A stretch of 64,000 bases of DNA from Bigelowiella natans CCMP2755 (GCA_000320545.1 ADNK01001594.1:1-64000), one strand, 5' to 3'. Counted from the stretch's first letter, positions 22,528 through 37,073 are shown. A program made the numbers and translations. The notes: generated from the letters alone by a model not told the origin.

Positions 22528-23712
22528 TTGGATAAGAACCGTTGGTTCAATAATGTTCTATTCCAGTAGTGAAGCAGTGCAAGTTGGATACATAGCTTCC
22601 GTTTGTGTACGTATGAACAGCATGATGCGATGTCTCGCGCGTGGAACTCGGGTATCGGCTACATCTAGATGTTATGGGTCAGATTTGATCCGCCCACAAA
22701 CAAGCGAGGCAGCCGCCTTGATGTCTAAATATGCACATAGCACTAGAGCACAATAGACGTATGTGCTAGCGTGTGCACATCAGCTAGTATACGATATGTA
22801 GCTATATAGACAGTTTACTTGCATGCATGCGGCGATGATATGGCGGAGATGATGTAGACATGCAATGTGATGTGTATGTGGTATATGTGTATATGTACCA
22901 CATTACTGTGTCCATGCTTTGAGGCCTAGCTATGTGTGTAGAGGCAGCAGACGGCTATGGATATTGGTGTAGCAGAGAGGCATGATAGTGTGCAAACACA
23001 AACATGCTCTGCTACGCTAGCTGTGGCTAGCTAGCTAGCTAGTCCGCGTCGTCCAGCGCCCCACGTGCATGCGCTGCTAGCATGCTATGTAGCATGCACA
23101 ATGTGTGTGTGTACGTAGCACTGTGCAGAGCAGCACAGCTCGAGCAGTAGCAGCTCTAGAGCTCTAGCTAGCAGCTGTAGTGCACATCGATCACTTTACA
23201 TGATGTGCTCCAAAACATGTATCGCGGTACTAGCTAGCAGCTGCATGCATAGCTACAATAGCGTACCTCGCGACGATGACAACATAATTTGTGCATGCAT
23301 GCGTGCGATCAACGATTTTTTCTATCTAGTAGTGTTAGATGACTAAATGAATGAGATAAGTTCATTCTTCAACACATGTATCCGCGCATCACATACTCTA
23401 GCCCTCACAATGCTGCGCTGTGTAGCTGTGCCCTAGTACCTTTTAAGTCGCGCATGCTATATGCTATGACAAACTACGAATACATACATCTTACATTATA
23501 CATTTGTATGACGCCGCTTGCTAGCATGGATCGAAGGGCATACTGCTGCAGTGTCGCTGTCCAACATGATCTCATCATCGCATGAAAACACTTGCCAGAA
23601 TTGAGCGTGAGAGATTTGGCTAATTTTGTTTCATGTTTTCTTCGTACTAAAAACTATCTAGCACATAGTATGCACAATAGCAGAGATGTGCGATAAGCTG
23701 CGAGCTCGAAGC
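22295..23712. other. Long convergent spacer, densest palindromic-word island
   Basis: 1.4 kb between the 3' ends of the kinase (+) and aldolase (-). Starts AT-rich, has a (TG)n run at 22493-22526, then from about 22740 to 23560 is saturated with GCTAGC, CTAGCTAG, GCATGC, TGCATGCA, AGCTCTAGAGCTCTAGCTAG-like words. Small open frames show no conservation. Confidence 0.6.
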
Positions 23713-25280
23713 TTAGTACACGTAGTTCTTCTCGTAGAGGGAACCGGTGGTAGCAGGGTGCTCACCTTCGAATTTTCCAAGGGAAGCATCTCCGTTAGCC
23801 TTGGAGAGAGCGTAGAAAAGCTTCTGAGCAGCCTCAACATTTTCAGTCTTTCCATCCCAAGCCTTAAGAACGGAAGCTTGAAGAGCACGTCCGAAGGAGA
23901 AGGAAAGCTTCCAAGGAGCGTTAGGGTAAAGCTTGTTCATTGCGTTAAGGTTGCGGGTTGCTTCCTCCTCGGATTGACCTCCAGAGAGGAAGGTGATACC
24001 AGGAACAGCAGCAGGAAGAGTGCGCATAAGTCCCTCAACGGTATTCTTAGCAACGTCCTCAGGAGAAGCGGTCTTACCAGAGTCAGTTCCAGGAAGGATC
24101 ATGTTAGGCTTAAGAAGCATCCCCTCCCATTCGATGTTAACATCGGAAAGAGCCTTCATAGTAGCAGCCTGAACCTTTTCGGTAACCCATCGCTGAACTT
24201 CAATTCCGTGAGCTCCATCCATGAGCACCTCAGGCTCGATGATAGGGACAAGACCGTTCATCTGGCAGATCTTTCCGTACTGAGCAAGAGCGCGAGCGTT
24301 TCCTTCGATAGCTTCCATGGAAGGAGCGCCGTTAGGATCAATGCGGAGAACACCACGCCACTTTGCGAAGCGAGCTCCCTGCTTGTAGTACTTAGCAGCA
24401 CGCTCAGCAAGCCCGTCGATTCCTTCGGTGATGGTTTCTCCATCCATGAAGGTTGCGCGAACACCAGTGTCAACCTTGATACCAGGGATAACGTTGTTAG
24501 CCTTCATGATGTCAACAAAAGGAGTTCCATCTTCAGCGTTCTGGAAGAGGGTCTCCTCGTACAAGATAGCGGAAGAGATTGCCTCGTTCATGTTAGGAGT
24601 GCGGAAGAAGAGTTCGCGCCACTGGCGACGGTAGGTCTCTTCGTTAGGGACACCAATCTGTTCAAGGCGCTTGCCGATGGTCTTGGTAGATTCATCGCAA
24701 GCAAGGATACCCTTACCGTCAGCAACAATAGCAGCAGCGGTTTGCTGAAGTTCAGCAGAATAAGGGGATTTATCCTGAAGAGCAGGAAGAGGGGTCAAAG
24801 ATGCTCCAGTGGTATCAGGGTAAGGGATGTATCCTGTGAATCCAAGGGACTCTTCAGCGTTCACGCGAAGGTTGCGGCGGAAGTTAGCACCCTGGAAGAC
24901 ATTGCGAGGAGCAATGTGAACCATTGGTGCAACCTGAGGAGCGACGCGCATAGCGGTCGACTCGAGCGTAGGCTCGGTGTTTCCGAAAGCAACCATGCAC
25001 ACAGCTCCTGCCAAAGCCACATTGGCGATGACGGAGGATGCAAGGCCCCACTTTGCCCACTTCTTCTCAGAGTTATCGTGTCCAATAGACTAATGTGGGT
25101 AGTATGCTTATTAGGTTGATTGTTATTATGCGAGACCCAAAAGAACGTTTAAAGAAATGTTTTATTTAATTGTCGTACACAAAGAAAATACTATGATCGA
25201 TGTATGAATACTAAGTCTATAGTGTGGTTGAGGGGGGGGAGAGAAAGAGGCGAACACTTTCCGCAAACAACCTGATACAT
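23713..25280 (-). CDS. FBA: Class I fructose-bisphosphate aldolase, plastid-targeted
   Basis: Main exon 23713-25089 carries the whole enzyme: ILACDESTKTIGKRL, ARFAKWRGVLRI, the Schiff-base lysine motif LLKPNM, FLSGGQSEEEA and the C-terminal Tyr important for class I enzymes. It converts fructose 1,6-bisphosphate to two triose phosphates (Calvin cycle or glycolysis). An in-frame stop ends just at 25090, part of a TTAG acceptor; a tiny upstream exon coding MYQ (25272-25280, donor GTTGTT) fits phase 0, though a longer exon 1 from an earlier ATG is possible. The leader has a basic start, a hydrophobic core (LASSVIANVALAGAVCMVAF) and then about 40 residues rich in Ala, Arg and Pro: a signal peptide followed by transit-like sequence, typical of secondary plastids. 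Confidence 0.9.
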
Positions 25281-26736
25281 AGTTTCTTGGCTTATGTCCA
25301 CAGACGTAACTCGGCAAGTGAGCATATGTTTCAGCCCACTGGATGCACGTACTAATTAAAATGCATGCCGCTGCAGCCATAAAAGCCAGATTGCATCTTA
25401 ATAATAAAAAATTGCCCTTTAATTTGGTGATTTCCGGCTTTGCTCTTTCGCAATGGGCATCTGCTAATAAATGCGTAGGGTCTACGTGGACCCCCTCAGA
25501 CTTATCTTTCCATTCGTCAACAAGTAATGATGGGTAATTCTTTTATACGACAACATATATTCTTTGTCGATATATATTTTCTAGTAACATTACGGTGTTT
25601 TTCCTGGGGAGCCTCGGCAACTCGGAGGGACCCCCTTCAAAACTCAATTGTAATATATATTTTCAGATCATGATTCGAAAGGAAGAATATTGTGTTCTGA
25701 TTGGATGAATATAATTATTAGAAAACGACATCAATATTCCTAAGATTATTTCGTATTGTCGATTAAATAGTATTCCAAATTTATGGTTTGGATCTGATAA
25801 GGATTTCGAACTGTAATTGAAATGCCCAGCATTCTTCGAAGAAACGATGTTCTAACAACAAATCGAATGTGAAGCGGCCTACGTGATTGTCTCCAAAGGG
25901 CCGATTCCGTTACTTCCGAGAAAGGCAGTGCAAGTAGATCTAGGTATAACGAAAGATGGACTATTTTTTTACCTATGCGACATCATATCTATCTTGTGAA
26001 ATGTAATTTCCGCGAAATTCTTTCTGAAGTTGCATGAAGTTGCCGCTACCGCTTTATTAGTGATTTTGATTTGAAAGTCGGGATCCAAAATCTTGCTCGG
26101 AACCTAAAGTTCTGATTCTTAGACATAAGTTTCCCGACATGAAGCCGACAATTGTCAGACCACAGTGCACAACATCTGATATTTTAGGAAGTTTTCAGGG
26201 TTCAGGGTTGCCCAAATCTTTCATGGCTATACTACAGTTTCAGCAAGTATTTTGATGCGTAGGAAATCCTGAAATCTAGAAAAAAATTTCGTAGGAAATC
26301 CGGTTTCAATTGCCTTTTGATTTCGTCTCGTCGCCCGTGCACAACAAAACTAAATTCCAAACTTTGACAACACTCTGCCAACATTTTGATGGATTGGGAT
26401 AGAATTGCGGAATCAACCAGAATTTTACCAATCTGTTGAATGCGTTGTTGATATTGGATTTATCGGATAAATAACGTATTCATATTGTTCTGGTGACCAG
26501 TGATCATCAATTAGATGTTTATTCGATAATGATCAACAATGTATTCATATTGTTGAAATAAATATTTGGATGTTTATATGATAATAAAATGATTTGTGCA
26601 TCAAAAAGAGAAATATCATTTCATCCTCTCCTCCTCCTCCTCCTCCTCCTCCTCCTCCTCGGCCTTCTCCACCTGCTTCTCTCCCCATCTTTGCGCAGAT
26701 TCTATACATTCTCTCGGAGTTTTAGAACCCGAGAGA
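25281..26736. promoter_or_regulatory. Divergent promoter spacer, aldolase and RPC2
   Basis: 1.46 kb, AT-rich, with no palindromic-word cluster and no microsatellite until a (CTC)n run at 26630-26660, 77 bp before the RPC2 start. A CAGGGTTCAGGGTT repeat occurs near 26200. No coding exon recognised. Confidence 0.45.
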
Positions 26737-27868
26737 ATGGACTTAGATCTAGAGCAGGAGCAGCCCTGGCCGATCAATGAGATCGTGGAGGAGGTGAAGA
26801 AGGACCGCAAGCTGCTCACGGCCCCAGTAAAAAAACTCGAGGTCTTGATGCGCATGCATGTGGGTGTGCATGTATATATCTCGTATGCTTTTATGTGCAA
26901 AAATAACTGATGTTGTTGTTATAGTTGTTTCTCCCCTCTGTCCTCTTCCTTACCCTGTCCGCTACTTAACAATCTCTTCACTCAGGACAAATGGAAATTG
27001 CTTCCGGCATTCCTTGCCATGCGTGGGCTTGTTCGGCAGCATATAGACTCCTTCAACTACTTCATTGAACAGGACATCAAAAATATAATGAAAGCTAACA
27101 AAGTCGTCAGATCATCTTCAGACGAGAGCTGGTATCTGAAGTACCACAATATCTACGTGGAATGGCCGGACTCGGAAGAGCCATTTCAGAGTCGAAAAGA
27201 TGTAATATTGTCCTCCTCCTCCTCATCCTCCTCATCCTCGTAATTATAATATTGACCGTTGTCGTTGTCATCGTACAGGTTACGCCCCAGGAATGCAGGC
27301 TGCGAGACCTCACTTACTCTGCTCCAATAGCTGTTGACATCGAGTAAAATATATGTTATTTGTAGTCATTATTATCGCTATCATCTTTTTGTGCTTCATA
27401 TTGAAGAGATTTTCTTCCCCTCTCCAGTCCCTAATAAACAAACCAATTATCATTACGTGTCATTGATTTTTTCTGTTGAATGTTCTCCCAACCTAAAAAG
27501 GTTTACGAGGGGCAAGACGATTGTTCATAAACAGGGCCTTATAATCGGTCGGCTACCGATCATGCTTCGGTCCAAGCGCTGTGTTCTGACTAAATGCGGT
27601 AGGGAGCACTATACTCGAATCTGCAATGTTAATAGATTATGAAGAGAACCTTCATGTGATGCAACCGTGTTGGTATTGTTGTGAAGAATGTAACGTCTTC
27701 GTAAAAGTAGAATGCTCGAATGCGTAGCAGAATAGATGGTAAATAGGGTTATCTCATTTTTCTCTTTATTATGTTATGATATAGTTTCTAATGAGGACTT
27801 AGCACAAAAACAAGAATGTCCTTTCGACCCCGGCGGGTATGCTGTTGTCTTAAACGTGTGTTGGAACG

Positions 27869-27917
<49 letters not shown>

Positions 27918-28701
27918 GCGCAAATACACAATATCATCACATCGGACTGATGTTGTTAAGCATCGTAGTATGTTCCACTAGCTAAGTGGGATGGAAAGAA
28001 GGCAGCATTGTCTATATGGACCGTTAAGAGCTCGTTTGAGTTTGTTATCACTATAAAAATATTATCATCATCATTTCTGCTGCACAGATATTTCATTGTC
28101 CGTGGCGTCGAGAAGGTGATCTTGATCCAGGAGCAGCTCTCAAATGTGAGAACGAAAAAACATTTCGTCCTCACCATTATCAGCATTGTCATAACCACCA
28201 CCTCATCTTCATCGCAACTCCAACGATATCATCGTCATCATTACCATCATCATTTTTGTATCTTTATCATCATAATGATGATTGGCAATGGATCTATCAG
28301 AACCGTATCATTATGGAGCGCGATCACAAAGCTGGAGATATCTGCGCTCAGGTAGGAAGAGAATAGAGGAAACGAAACACATCATCAAGATATATACGTC
28401 GAAACGACTGTCAGAAGTTCATCCTCACTCTTTTCAGCCTCCTTCTTCCCCCCCTCCTCTAACTCATCTTATTCCCTCCTCTTCTTCTTCTCCTTCTTCT
28501 TCTCATTATGTCCCGTAACAGGTGACAAGCTCCACATACACGAGAAAGAGTAAAACTCTGATCGTGCATCACAACGGCAAAATATATTTAAGGTATTACT
28601 ACACCTAGTTGCTGCTCATGCCATCACTAATATTATTATTTTTGCGTATTACATTATTGTTCAAGATGGTGCTGATTATAATGTGGATGCAGTATGTGTA
28701 C

Positions 28702-28734
<33 letters not shown>

Positions 28735-29089
28735 TTGAAAATTGGGGATATGACTGAAAACACCAAGAAAAACGTTTCTCAACATTCTTTATCAATATTC
28801 TTTCTCAATATTTTCTCCCTGAAAACACCAAGAAAAACGTTTCTCAACATTCTTTATCAATATTCTTTCTCAATATTTTCTCCCTCTCTCTATATCTATC
28901 TATCTATATATCTATCTCCTCCCCTTCCCCCCTTTTTTTTGTTCAGAATTAACACCACGACGGAAGATATTCCCATCTGTATCATTTTCAAGGGAATGGG
29001 TATCACAGCTGACCAAGAGGTAGCTGTTGTTAGTAAATCATGTATTAATCAGAGATGGGGCTACTACGGCGTTGTTCTCTCACACCGTT

Positions 29090-29124
<35 letters not shown>

Positions 29125-29706
29125 GCTACACCATCTTGGTGATTTCCTTTGTAACAAACATATCTAATGTTGATGCTGACTACATATCATGCTCATCGCC
29201 CATGTAATAGTAATAACAATAACAATAATAATATTAGTAGTAATAATAATAATAATAATAACAAAAATAATGTGGCGATCCTATCCTTGTTGTCTTTTGA
29301 CTGCTTCCTTCTTTTCCCTTGTGGTTGTTATAAATCGTGTTGATGGACCTTTCTTTTTCTCTTCTCTCTCTTTTGACTGCCGTCCTTCTTACAACATGAT
29401 GAACACACATACTACAACATACACATCTCCTGCAGATCGTACAACTCATCGGTAGTTCTGCAGCGCACCATCTTGCGGTAGTAGTAAGCACCACTGTTCG
29501 TATAGATAATATAGTTAACTTTTCTTTTTTTAATGGACTACCTCTCCCTTTCTTTGGGTGTGTTTCTGTGTGTGTTTCGAGCACCTTTCTGGCACTAACC
29601 TTATCATCATCATCACCACCATCATCTTCAACAATAACAACAGGGATCTCTGGAAGAATGTAGTCGTGCTGGAGTTTACACTCAGCTGCAGGCCCTCCAA
29701 TATATC

Positions 29707-29740
<34 letters not shown>

Positions 29741-30760
29741 TACATGATCTACGATGCAAGCAAGTTCATCGTTATCCTCGCCGAGTAGAATTGAATGCAG
29801 TATTATCGCCATCATAATCATTATCATCATTATCATTATCATCATCATCATCATCATCATCGTCATCATCATCATCATCACCCTAATTTTTCACTAGAGT
29901 TCACACACATAAAGTAGTGCCTGAATGTGTGAACATATGATGCTCAATAGTCATGAGGAGGAGAAGGATGTGAAGGCGTGCCATCATTCATTTATTCGTT
30001 GTATGTCATTTTTGCCATCAGGCGCACGAATGAAAACCCCGCAGTATAGATCCACCTCTAAGAAGCCACCGGTCTTAGTGCATTTCGCGTCCTTGGAAAA
30101 AGAAGATTAAATTTACGAAGATAGCTAGCAAATAAGAATCACAATAACCCTCCCCATGTAGAATGACGAATACGATGGTGATGGAGGAAGCAGTGCTTTC
30201 AAATTCTCATATTTCCCTCCTCCTCCTCCTCCTCCTCCTCCTCCTCCTCCTCCTCCCCTTCTTCTACTTCTTCTCCTTTGTTCATTTTTTCTTATGATCG
30301 TTCTATCAGACGGAGAAAGCACGTGATTTCCTCGCTACTGTGATTATCTCTCACGTTCCTGTTATAGACTACGACTTTTCTACAAAAGCAGCGTAATTTC
30401 TCTCTTCTTCTTTCCTCTCCTCCTTTGTGCTGCTTCTTATTCACGATAAACCAAGATTAGATGGTGATCAACATGCATGGATGTGTATCACAACTATCAT
30501 GATTATTATTATCATTGTTGTTGTTGTTGTTGTTGTTGTTGTAATTGTTACACCACAATGGATGGGGGCGTGAAGACAGAAGATACTATGTCTTGTTACA
30601 GCCTACTCTACCTTCCCTCCTCCATCATCATTACTATCTTCGTTTCTTGTTAGGTACGTGGGGCTGATGGTGCGGCGTGTGACAATCGCTCTTGATGATC
30701 CAACCTCACTGGATGATAAAGGTGTACGTATGGGCAAGTTTAGAGATAAGAAGAGATAGT

Positions 30761-30797
<37 letters not shown>

Positions 30798-31304
30798 GAT
30801 ACAATGAGATAAGGAGAGATAATATAAGAGATATGATAAGATGAGATCAGATGGTGAGAAAATAATACAACCAGACAACGTGCCGAGGCCTTCTTCTTAT
30901 TATCCCTACTTCCATCATGATAGAACTTGTTATTTTTGATGATTGGTGATATCTGAGCATTTCTCTTACTTGTGACTTCCATTGTGATCCTGATGATGTT
31001 ATAATAAGACTATTACGGAAACAAACGTTTGGAGCTAGCAGGAGGACTCGTCAGCCTGTTGTTTGAAGACTTATTTAAGAAACTTAATGATGATCTCAAG
31101 AGAATTGCTGATAGGGTACTGCTGCTAGTACTACGGAATGAATGAATCAGTCCTGTATTAAATCAACACCTCGTCTCTCATTACCACAATTCGAGACGAA
31201 ATAAATATTATTCAATTTATTTCATATTTAGTAGGTATGTTTTTACCTATTTCAAATGAAAAATGGCCAAAAGCTATCTTCTTCATCATCACCATCACCA
31301 TCAC

Positions 31305-31337
<33 letters not shown>

Positions 31338-31601
31338 ATCATGTGCAGGAATTGGAGAAGAAATCCCGCCAGGCGCAGAACTTCGACATTCAGAAGCATG
31401 TACTACTAACCCTCCTAGTATTGCAGCATTACCCATAGAACTACTTCCACATTGAGAAGCAGCTTGTAGTAACCCTAGTGCATGCATGCAGCACCCATAC
31501 ACATCCATATGCATTCGTGCACGATGCCGCAAGAACAGGAAGAAGAAGAAGAAGAAGAAGATCTTGTAGCAACGACGATCGATCGATGAAGGAATAGAAC
31601 G

Positions 31602-31648
<47 letters not shown>

Positions 31649-32003
31649 TATCTCTCAATATCAGCAAGAGCTCCTTCCTTCTCTTACGTGTCAATCCCAA
31701 AGACCTGCCACTAACATGCAGCCACCCATAACACATAAAACACACGTGTATATGAAGTATAGTTACATTTTTAGTCAGGAACATCATCATGGTATTTCTG
31801 CTTTCTTCAGCTACGACGACTACTACATCTACTACTCTTGTACCATGGTGACGATGTGCTCTTTGTTGTACATGTTGTACTACCGCAGATCCGTACCGAC
31901 ATCATCACGCAGGGGCTAGCTAATTCAATATCAACTGGGAATTGGACAGTGAAACGGTTTAAGATGGACAGGGCGGGCATGACCCAGGTAGTAGGAGTAA
32001 AGC

Positions 32004-32037
<34 letters not shown>

Positions 32038-32850
32038 ACTGCTCCTGCTGCTGATGATGATGGTGATGATGATCACGTGCTTGTCAATGTTATCCTTATA
32101 ATCATGATTATGATCATCATCATCATATGAGCAAATGGTGTTAGGTGCTATCTCGCCTTTCGTTCATAGCCGCTCTTGGCATGATGACTCGCATTAACTC
32201 TCAATTTGAGAAAACAAGGAAGGTTTCGGGTAGATACAACAACAACAACAACAACAACAATCCAAATAAGAAGAAGAAGAAGAAGAAGAAAGGGTGAGAG
32301 TGGGTGGGAAAAGGATAGAGAGAGGGAGAGGGAGAGAGAAAGAGATCAGAATTCTTCAGTGCGCTGATTCATCTATGATGTCTTGGCCTTGTCCACTGTT
32401 ACCTCCTTCTCCTCCTCCTCCTCCTGTCGGCCTCTTCTATTCGTTGTGTGTATATGTCGTTTATTGGTTGAATCTTCTGATGCTGCCATTGATCATCGCA
32501 CCACACCACTCATTGATATCCGACAACAACAACAACAACAACAACAATACCAGGCCCCCGTTCGTTGCAAGGAAGCCAGTGGGGAATGCTATGTCCCTCG
32601 GATACGCCAGAAGGAGAGTCATGTGGACTAGTCAAGGTAATGTGCTGCTGCTGCTGATGGTGGTGGTGGTGGTGTATCACAATAACGATAGATGAATCGT
32701 AGTAGCGGCAGCAGCAGCAGTAGTGGTAAGGTGTATGCAGCAGCATGTGTGGGATGATGATGATGATGATGGCAGCTCTTTCGAACGGGAGACTCGAGTT
32801 GTTATTATTCGCTCCTGCTGTTATCTATGATGTAGTACGTATGGTCTCGT

Positions 32851-32885
<35 letters not shown>

Positions 32886-33011
32886 GCCGGATCACGGCAA
32901 CATGGCTGCTCTATTCCTTCTTCTCTTCTTCTTCTTCTTCTTCTTCTTCTTCTTCTTTCTCCGTATCATCATCCTTTATGGTTATTATGTGTTTGTATTA
33001 GTAATAGAATC

Positions 33012-33046
<35 letters not shown>

Positions 33047-33339
33047 CGGTACCTGCTACAGTCACCAATAACATCTCCCCTTCCCCCCTCCTCCGCCTCT
33101 TGCTGCTTGTTAGAACTTGGCATTGATGTCGCATGTCACGACAAACCAGGACCAGAACATTATTGCACGCCTCGCGTAAGAAGGAGGAGAGGGGGGGGGG
33201 GGGGGGGGATGATGCTGTTGTATTGTTGTTCTGTTATCACAAGTTATTGACAAATATACTACCACTAGTACTACTTCTACTATCTCCATTGTTTTTAAGG
33301 TCGTTCACGTCGTCTTTTCAGTAGTGTGCTTATTTAACG

Positions 33340-33380
<41 letters not shown>

Positions 33381-33575
33381 GGCTCTGCTACATTACAACA
33401 CAAAATAACCATATAGTATTCGATGAGGTGCCTCTGATAAATACTACTACTACTACTACTACTACTACTGCTACTGCTGCAGATACAATCTCGGTGTTGA
33501 AGATGTGCTGCTTCTGACCGGGGAGGAGATGGAACGTCCCAACGTGTAATAATAAGAATAACAATACGTGCTGCT

Positions 33576-33607
<32 letters not shown>

Positions 33608-33987
33608 CTGTGCGCACACACCTTCTCTTCCCTTGGCAATATCATCATCATAAGAAAACACAGATGCAACGATGTCCCATTTATAATCCATCCAGTACCA
33701 CGCTGGTAGTGCTGCTACCAATGCATATATATTTATGCGGTATATATTATCATCATGAGCAGATCGTTAGTGATGCTGAACGGTCGTCTACTTGGAGTGC
33801 ACTCTAACCCCGAACTACTTGCACACGCACTCCGGCAGCTTCGTCGCACAGGGAAAGTAGGATGAAGATAAGATGACATGATACTACTCATTGCTGACGG
33901 TTGGGATAAGGAGGGAGGGAGGAGAAGTACAACGATGAGAAGAGAATATTACTGGGCAGTAGTGATGCTGTGTTAGCGGACGATGAT

Positions 33988-34021
<34 letters not shown>

Positions 34022-34300
34022 AACACACCACTGTTACTAGCCGTAGCAGACCTTTCATCATCGTCACTATTACCACTAACCACTATCATCATCGTTGTCA
34101 CCAGCAGCAAACCTGCCGTTGCTTCTCTTCTCACTCCGTTATCTTCTTATTACCTACTTACTTTTGCCATTGATGTATTGTCTATCCTTATCTACTGCTT
34201 CTAACTACCAGGTTGACAAATTCGTATCAATATACGTCAACGAAGCCCATAAGACTGTCTACATTGCTACGGACGGTGGGAGGGTTTGCCGCCCATTGGT

Positions 34301-34333
<33 letters not shown>

Positions 34334-34334
34334 C

Positions 34335-34368
<34 letters not shown>

Positions 34369-35956
34369 CGTGTGTGCGTGTGTACCTTGGTGGATATGAG
34401 AAAGAGATGCACCGCCCAAGCATCCCCCTCCTCCTCCTTCCTCCCCCTTCTGCTGTTTTTGCCATTATCTGACATTATTGCTGCAATTAGATAATCGTAC
34501 GAAAGAAAAGGCCTTTAATAACGCAACGACATCTAGATTTGCTCAGAGACGGTATTGAGAGCGGCAGCAGTAGTAGTAGTACATACAGAACAATAGTAGC
34601 ATGATATACTTGGTACTTCATTTGATACATCGCTTGCTTTTTAGATAGTTTGGACACACGTGTATTATGTAATTATATGAACGACAACACAGCACATAAT
34701 ACTTGAGCAGCAGCAGCAGCAGCAGAGATTGTGGTCACTCGAGCACTCACTTTTCCTTGCTAGCACCACTACTACTTACTACTCCTGGTGATGATGAGAT
34801 ATGCTGTTGGAGCTCTAGTTCAGCAGGAGAGCGTTAGTTGTGTTAGTTGTGTTATTCGTCATCTGATTATCATCTATCCATCCATCCACCCATCCATCCA
34901 TCCATCCATCTTCTCTGGTTGACTGTTGACGTCATCACATCACATCACATCACATCACATCACATCCATCATCTCAGGGCTAATGAACTTCGACGATTTC
35001 CTCCGCATAGGAATACTAGAGTAAACCAAGCAGTAGTAGTAGTAGTTGTAGTAGTAGTAGTAGATATAACAACGGATAATAGTAGTAGTAGAAGAAAATA
35101 ACACGATGCATGTGCATTTAGCATTTGAAGAAACTACTACTTCGCATAGGTACGTGGATGTAAACGAGGAGAACAATTGCTTTGTGGCCTTAAGAGACGA
35201 AAATATCAGCGACGTCACCACCCACCTCGAGATCCACCCAATGACGATTCTAGGGGTACTACCTAGTTGCACATCCATTAACACGTTGACCGTGTGTAAT
35301 ACCTTGAAATCTATTTTATGCTTAAAGCCCGCTTAAGAAAGAGAGAGAAAGATATATATATATATATATAGCATCACAATATGCATTGATTCAACTAGAT
35401 GATGATAAGAGAGGAGGGGCATGATGCTGCCTCACATTCTTAGCGAAAGACCGTGTTAAGAAGGCCATTCTCCCGTAGTGTGTTACTACTCTCATTCTTT
35501 GAAAGTGTGGGTAGTAGTGCCGATGCTGCTGCTCCTGCTGCTGCTGCAACCCTATGTTGGTAGTGCTGTTTGAGATGTGTTATTGATTGATTATTTTACG
35601 TCTTCGTCGTCGTTGTGTTGATGATGGATGAATGCAATGCTCATATAGGTGGTCGCGGGGCTTATCCCCTACCCTCACCATAATCAATCTCCACGAAACA
35701 CGTATCAATGTGCGATGGGGAAGCAGAGTATCGGAGCCATTGCGTATAATCAGCTCAAACGAATTGACACTTTGTTGTACCTCTTGGTAATAGTCAAACA
35801 AGAACCGTGGGATACTACTACTACTACTTGTCATCATTATAATTATTATTATTATTATTTTTATTATTATTAATATGATAATACATATGTTATTAGTTAT
35901 TAACACTTCCAATGTACGCATGACGACGACGAATAAGAGTGATAAATCTGCTGCCG

Positions 35957-35998
<42 letters not shown>

Positions 35999-36007
35999 CT
36001 GCGGCCG

Positions 36008-36052
<45 letters not shown>

Positions 36053-36441
36053 CATAAAAATTTTAGGTCTATCCTCAAAAACCAATGGTCAAGTCACGAA
36101 CTATCGAAATGGTAAGTAGTAGTCGAAAGTGAGCGGGGGGGGGGGGTGGTACATGTTTGCCCTCCATGATGCATTTGATATGGTGGTTGGAACATCTCCC
36201 AGCGGCAGCTTCACCTAATGCTCTCTTCTGTCTGCATGCTTGGTCAGGTCGGGTTTGAAAACCTGCCAGCCGGGCACAATGCCATGTTGGCAGTTATGTC
36301 CTTCTCAGGATATGACATCGAGGATGCGATCGTGCTAAATAGAGCTTCAGTTGACAGAGGATTTGGCCGTTGCATCGTCCTTAAGAAAGACGTGCGTTTT
36401 ACCTTAATAAGCCAGGCAGCAGCTACTACTACTACTACTAT

Positions 36442-36472
<31 letters not shown>

Positions 36473-36616
36473 GCACAACAATAATGATCGTTCATGTAGC
36501 TACTACTCCTACTAGCACAAGCGTAGACTATTCCGTACAAATACACGATGATTACTCGCAATGTAAGAGGAGAGGGAGAAGGAAGAAGAGGGAGGAAGAG
36601 CTTGGTGTGGTTTCCT

Positions 36617-36647
<31 letters not shown>

Positions 36648-37026
36648 TTCTTGTTTCTTTCTCCATTGCATATAATGATTATGTTAACAATAAAATTAAT
36701 GATAATGTGTATACCTAAAACGATTGCACAACAGGTAACGACCTTGCAAAAGTACCCAAACCAGACGTCTGATGCCATATTCCAACCTCAAAAAGACGTG
36801 GATTATGCGACTGGAGGGCCCAGGAAGGATGAGAACGGTCAAGATATGAACATACGTGCACATCGATGTTTGGACAACGACGGCATCGTTAGGCCGGGCG
36901 AAAGGGTAAGTAGACTACAAAAAGAGAATGAATAAACAGCCTCTTCCTCCTCCTCCTCCTGCTGCTGCTGCTGCTGCTGGTGATGATGATGATGATGATG
37001 AGTCACGTGAGGAGGCGAGAGGGATG

Positions 37027-37073
<47 letters not shown>

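Noticed and set aside
23686-25119. A 477-residue open frame on the + strand covering the whole aldolase gene
   Set aside because: It is antisense to a clearly conserved enzyme with all catalytic motifs; the open frame follows from strong codon bias on the sense strand and has no family resemblance.
29234-29881. Open frames made of Met, His, Ser or Asp runs within 28-39 kb
   Set aside because: They are translations of intron microsatellites, lie between phased RPC2 exons and have no conserved sequence.
34933-34966. ATCAC pentanucleotide array considered as telomere-like or CRISPR-like
   Set aside because: Short, pure, no spacers, and located inside an RPC2 intron; it is an ordinary microsatellite.
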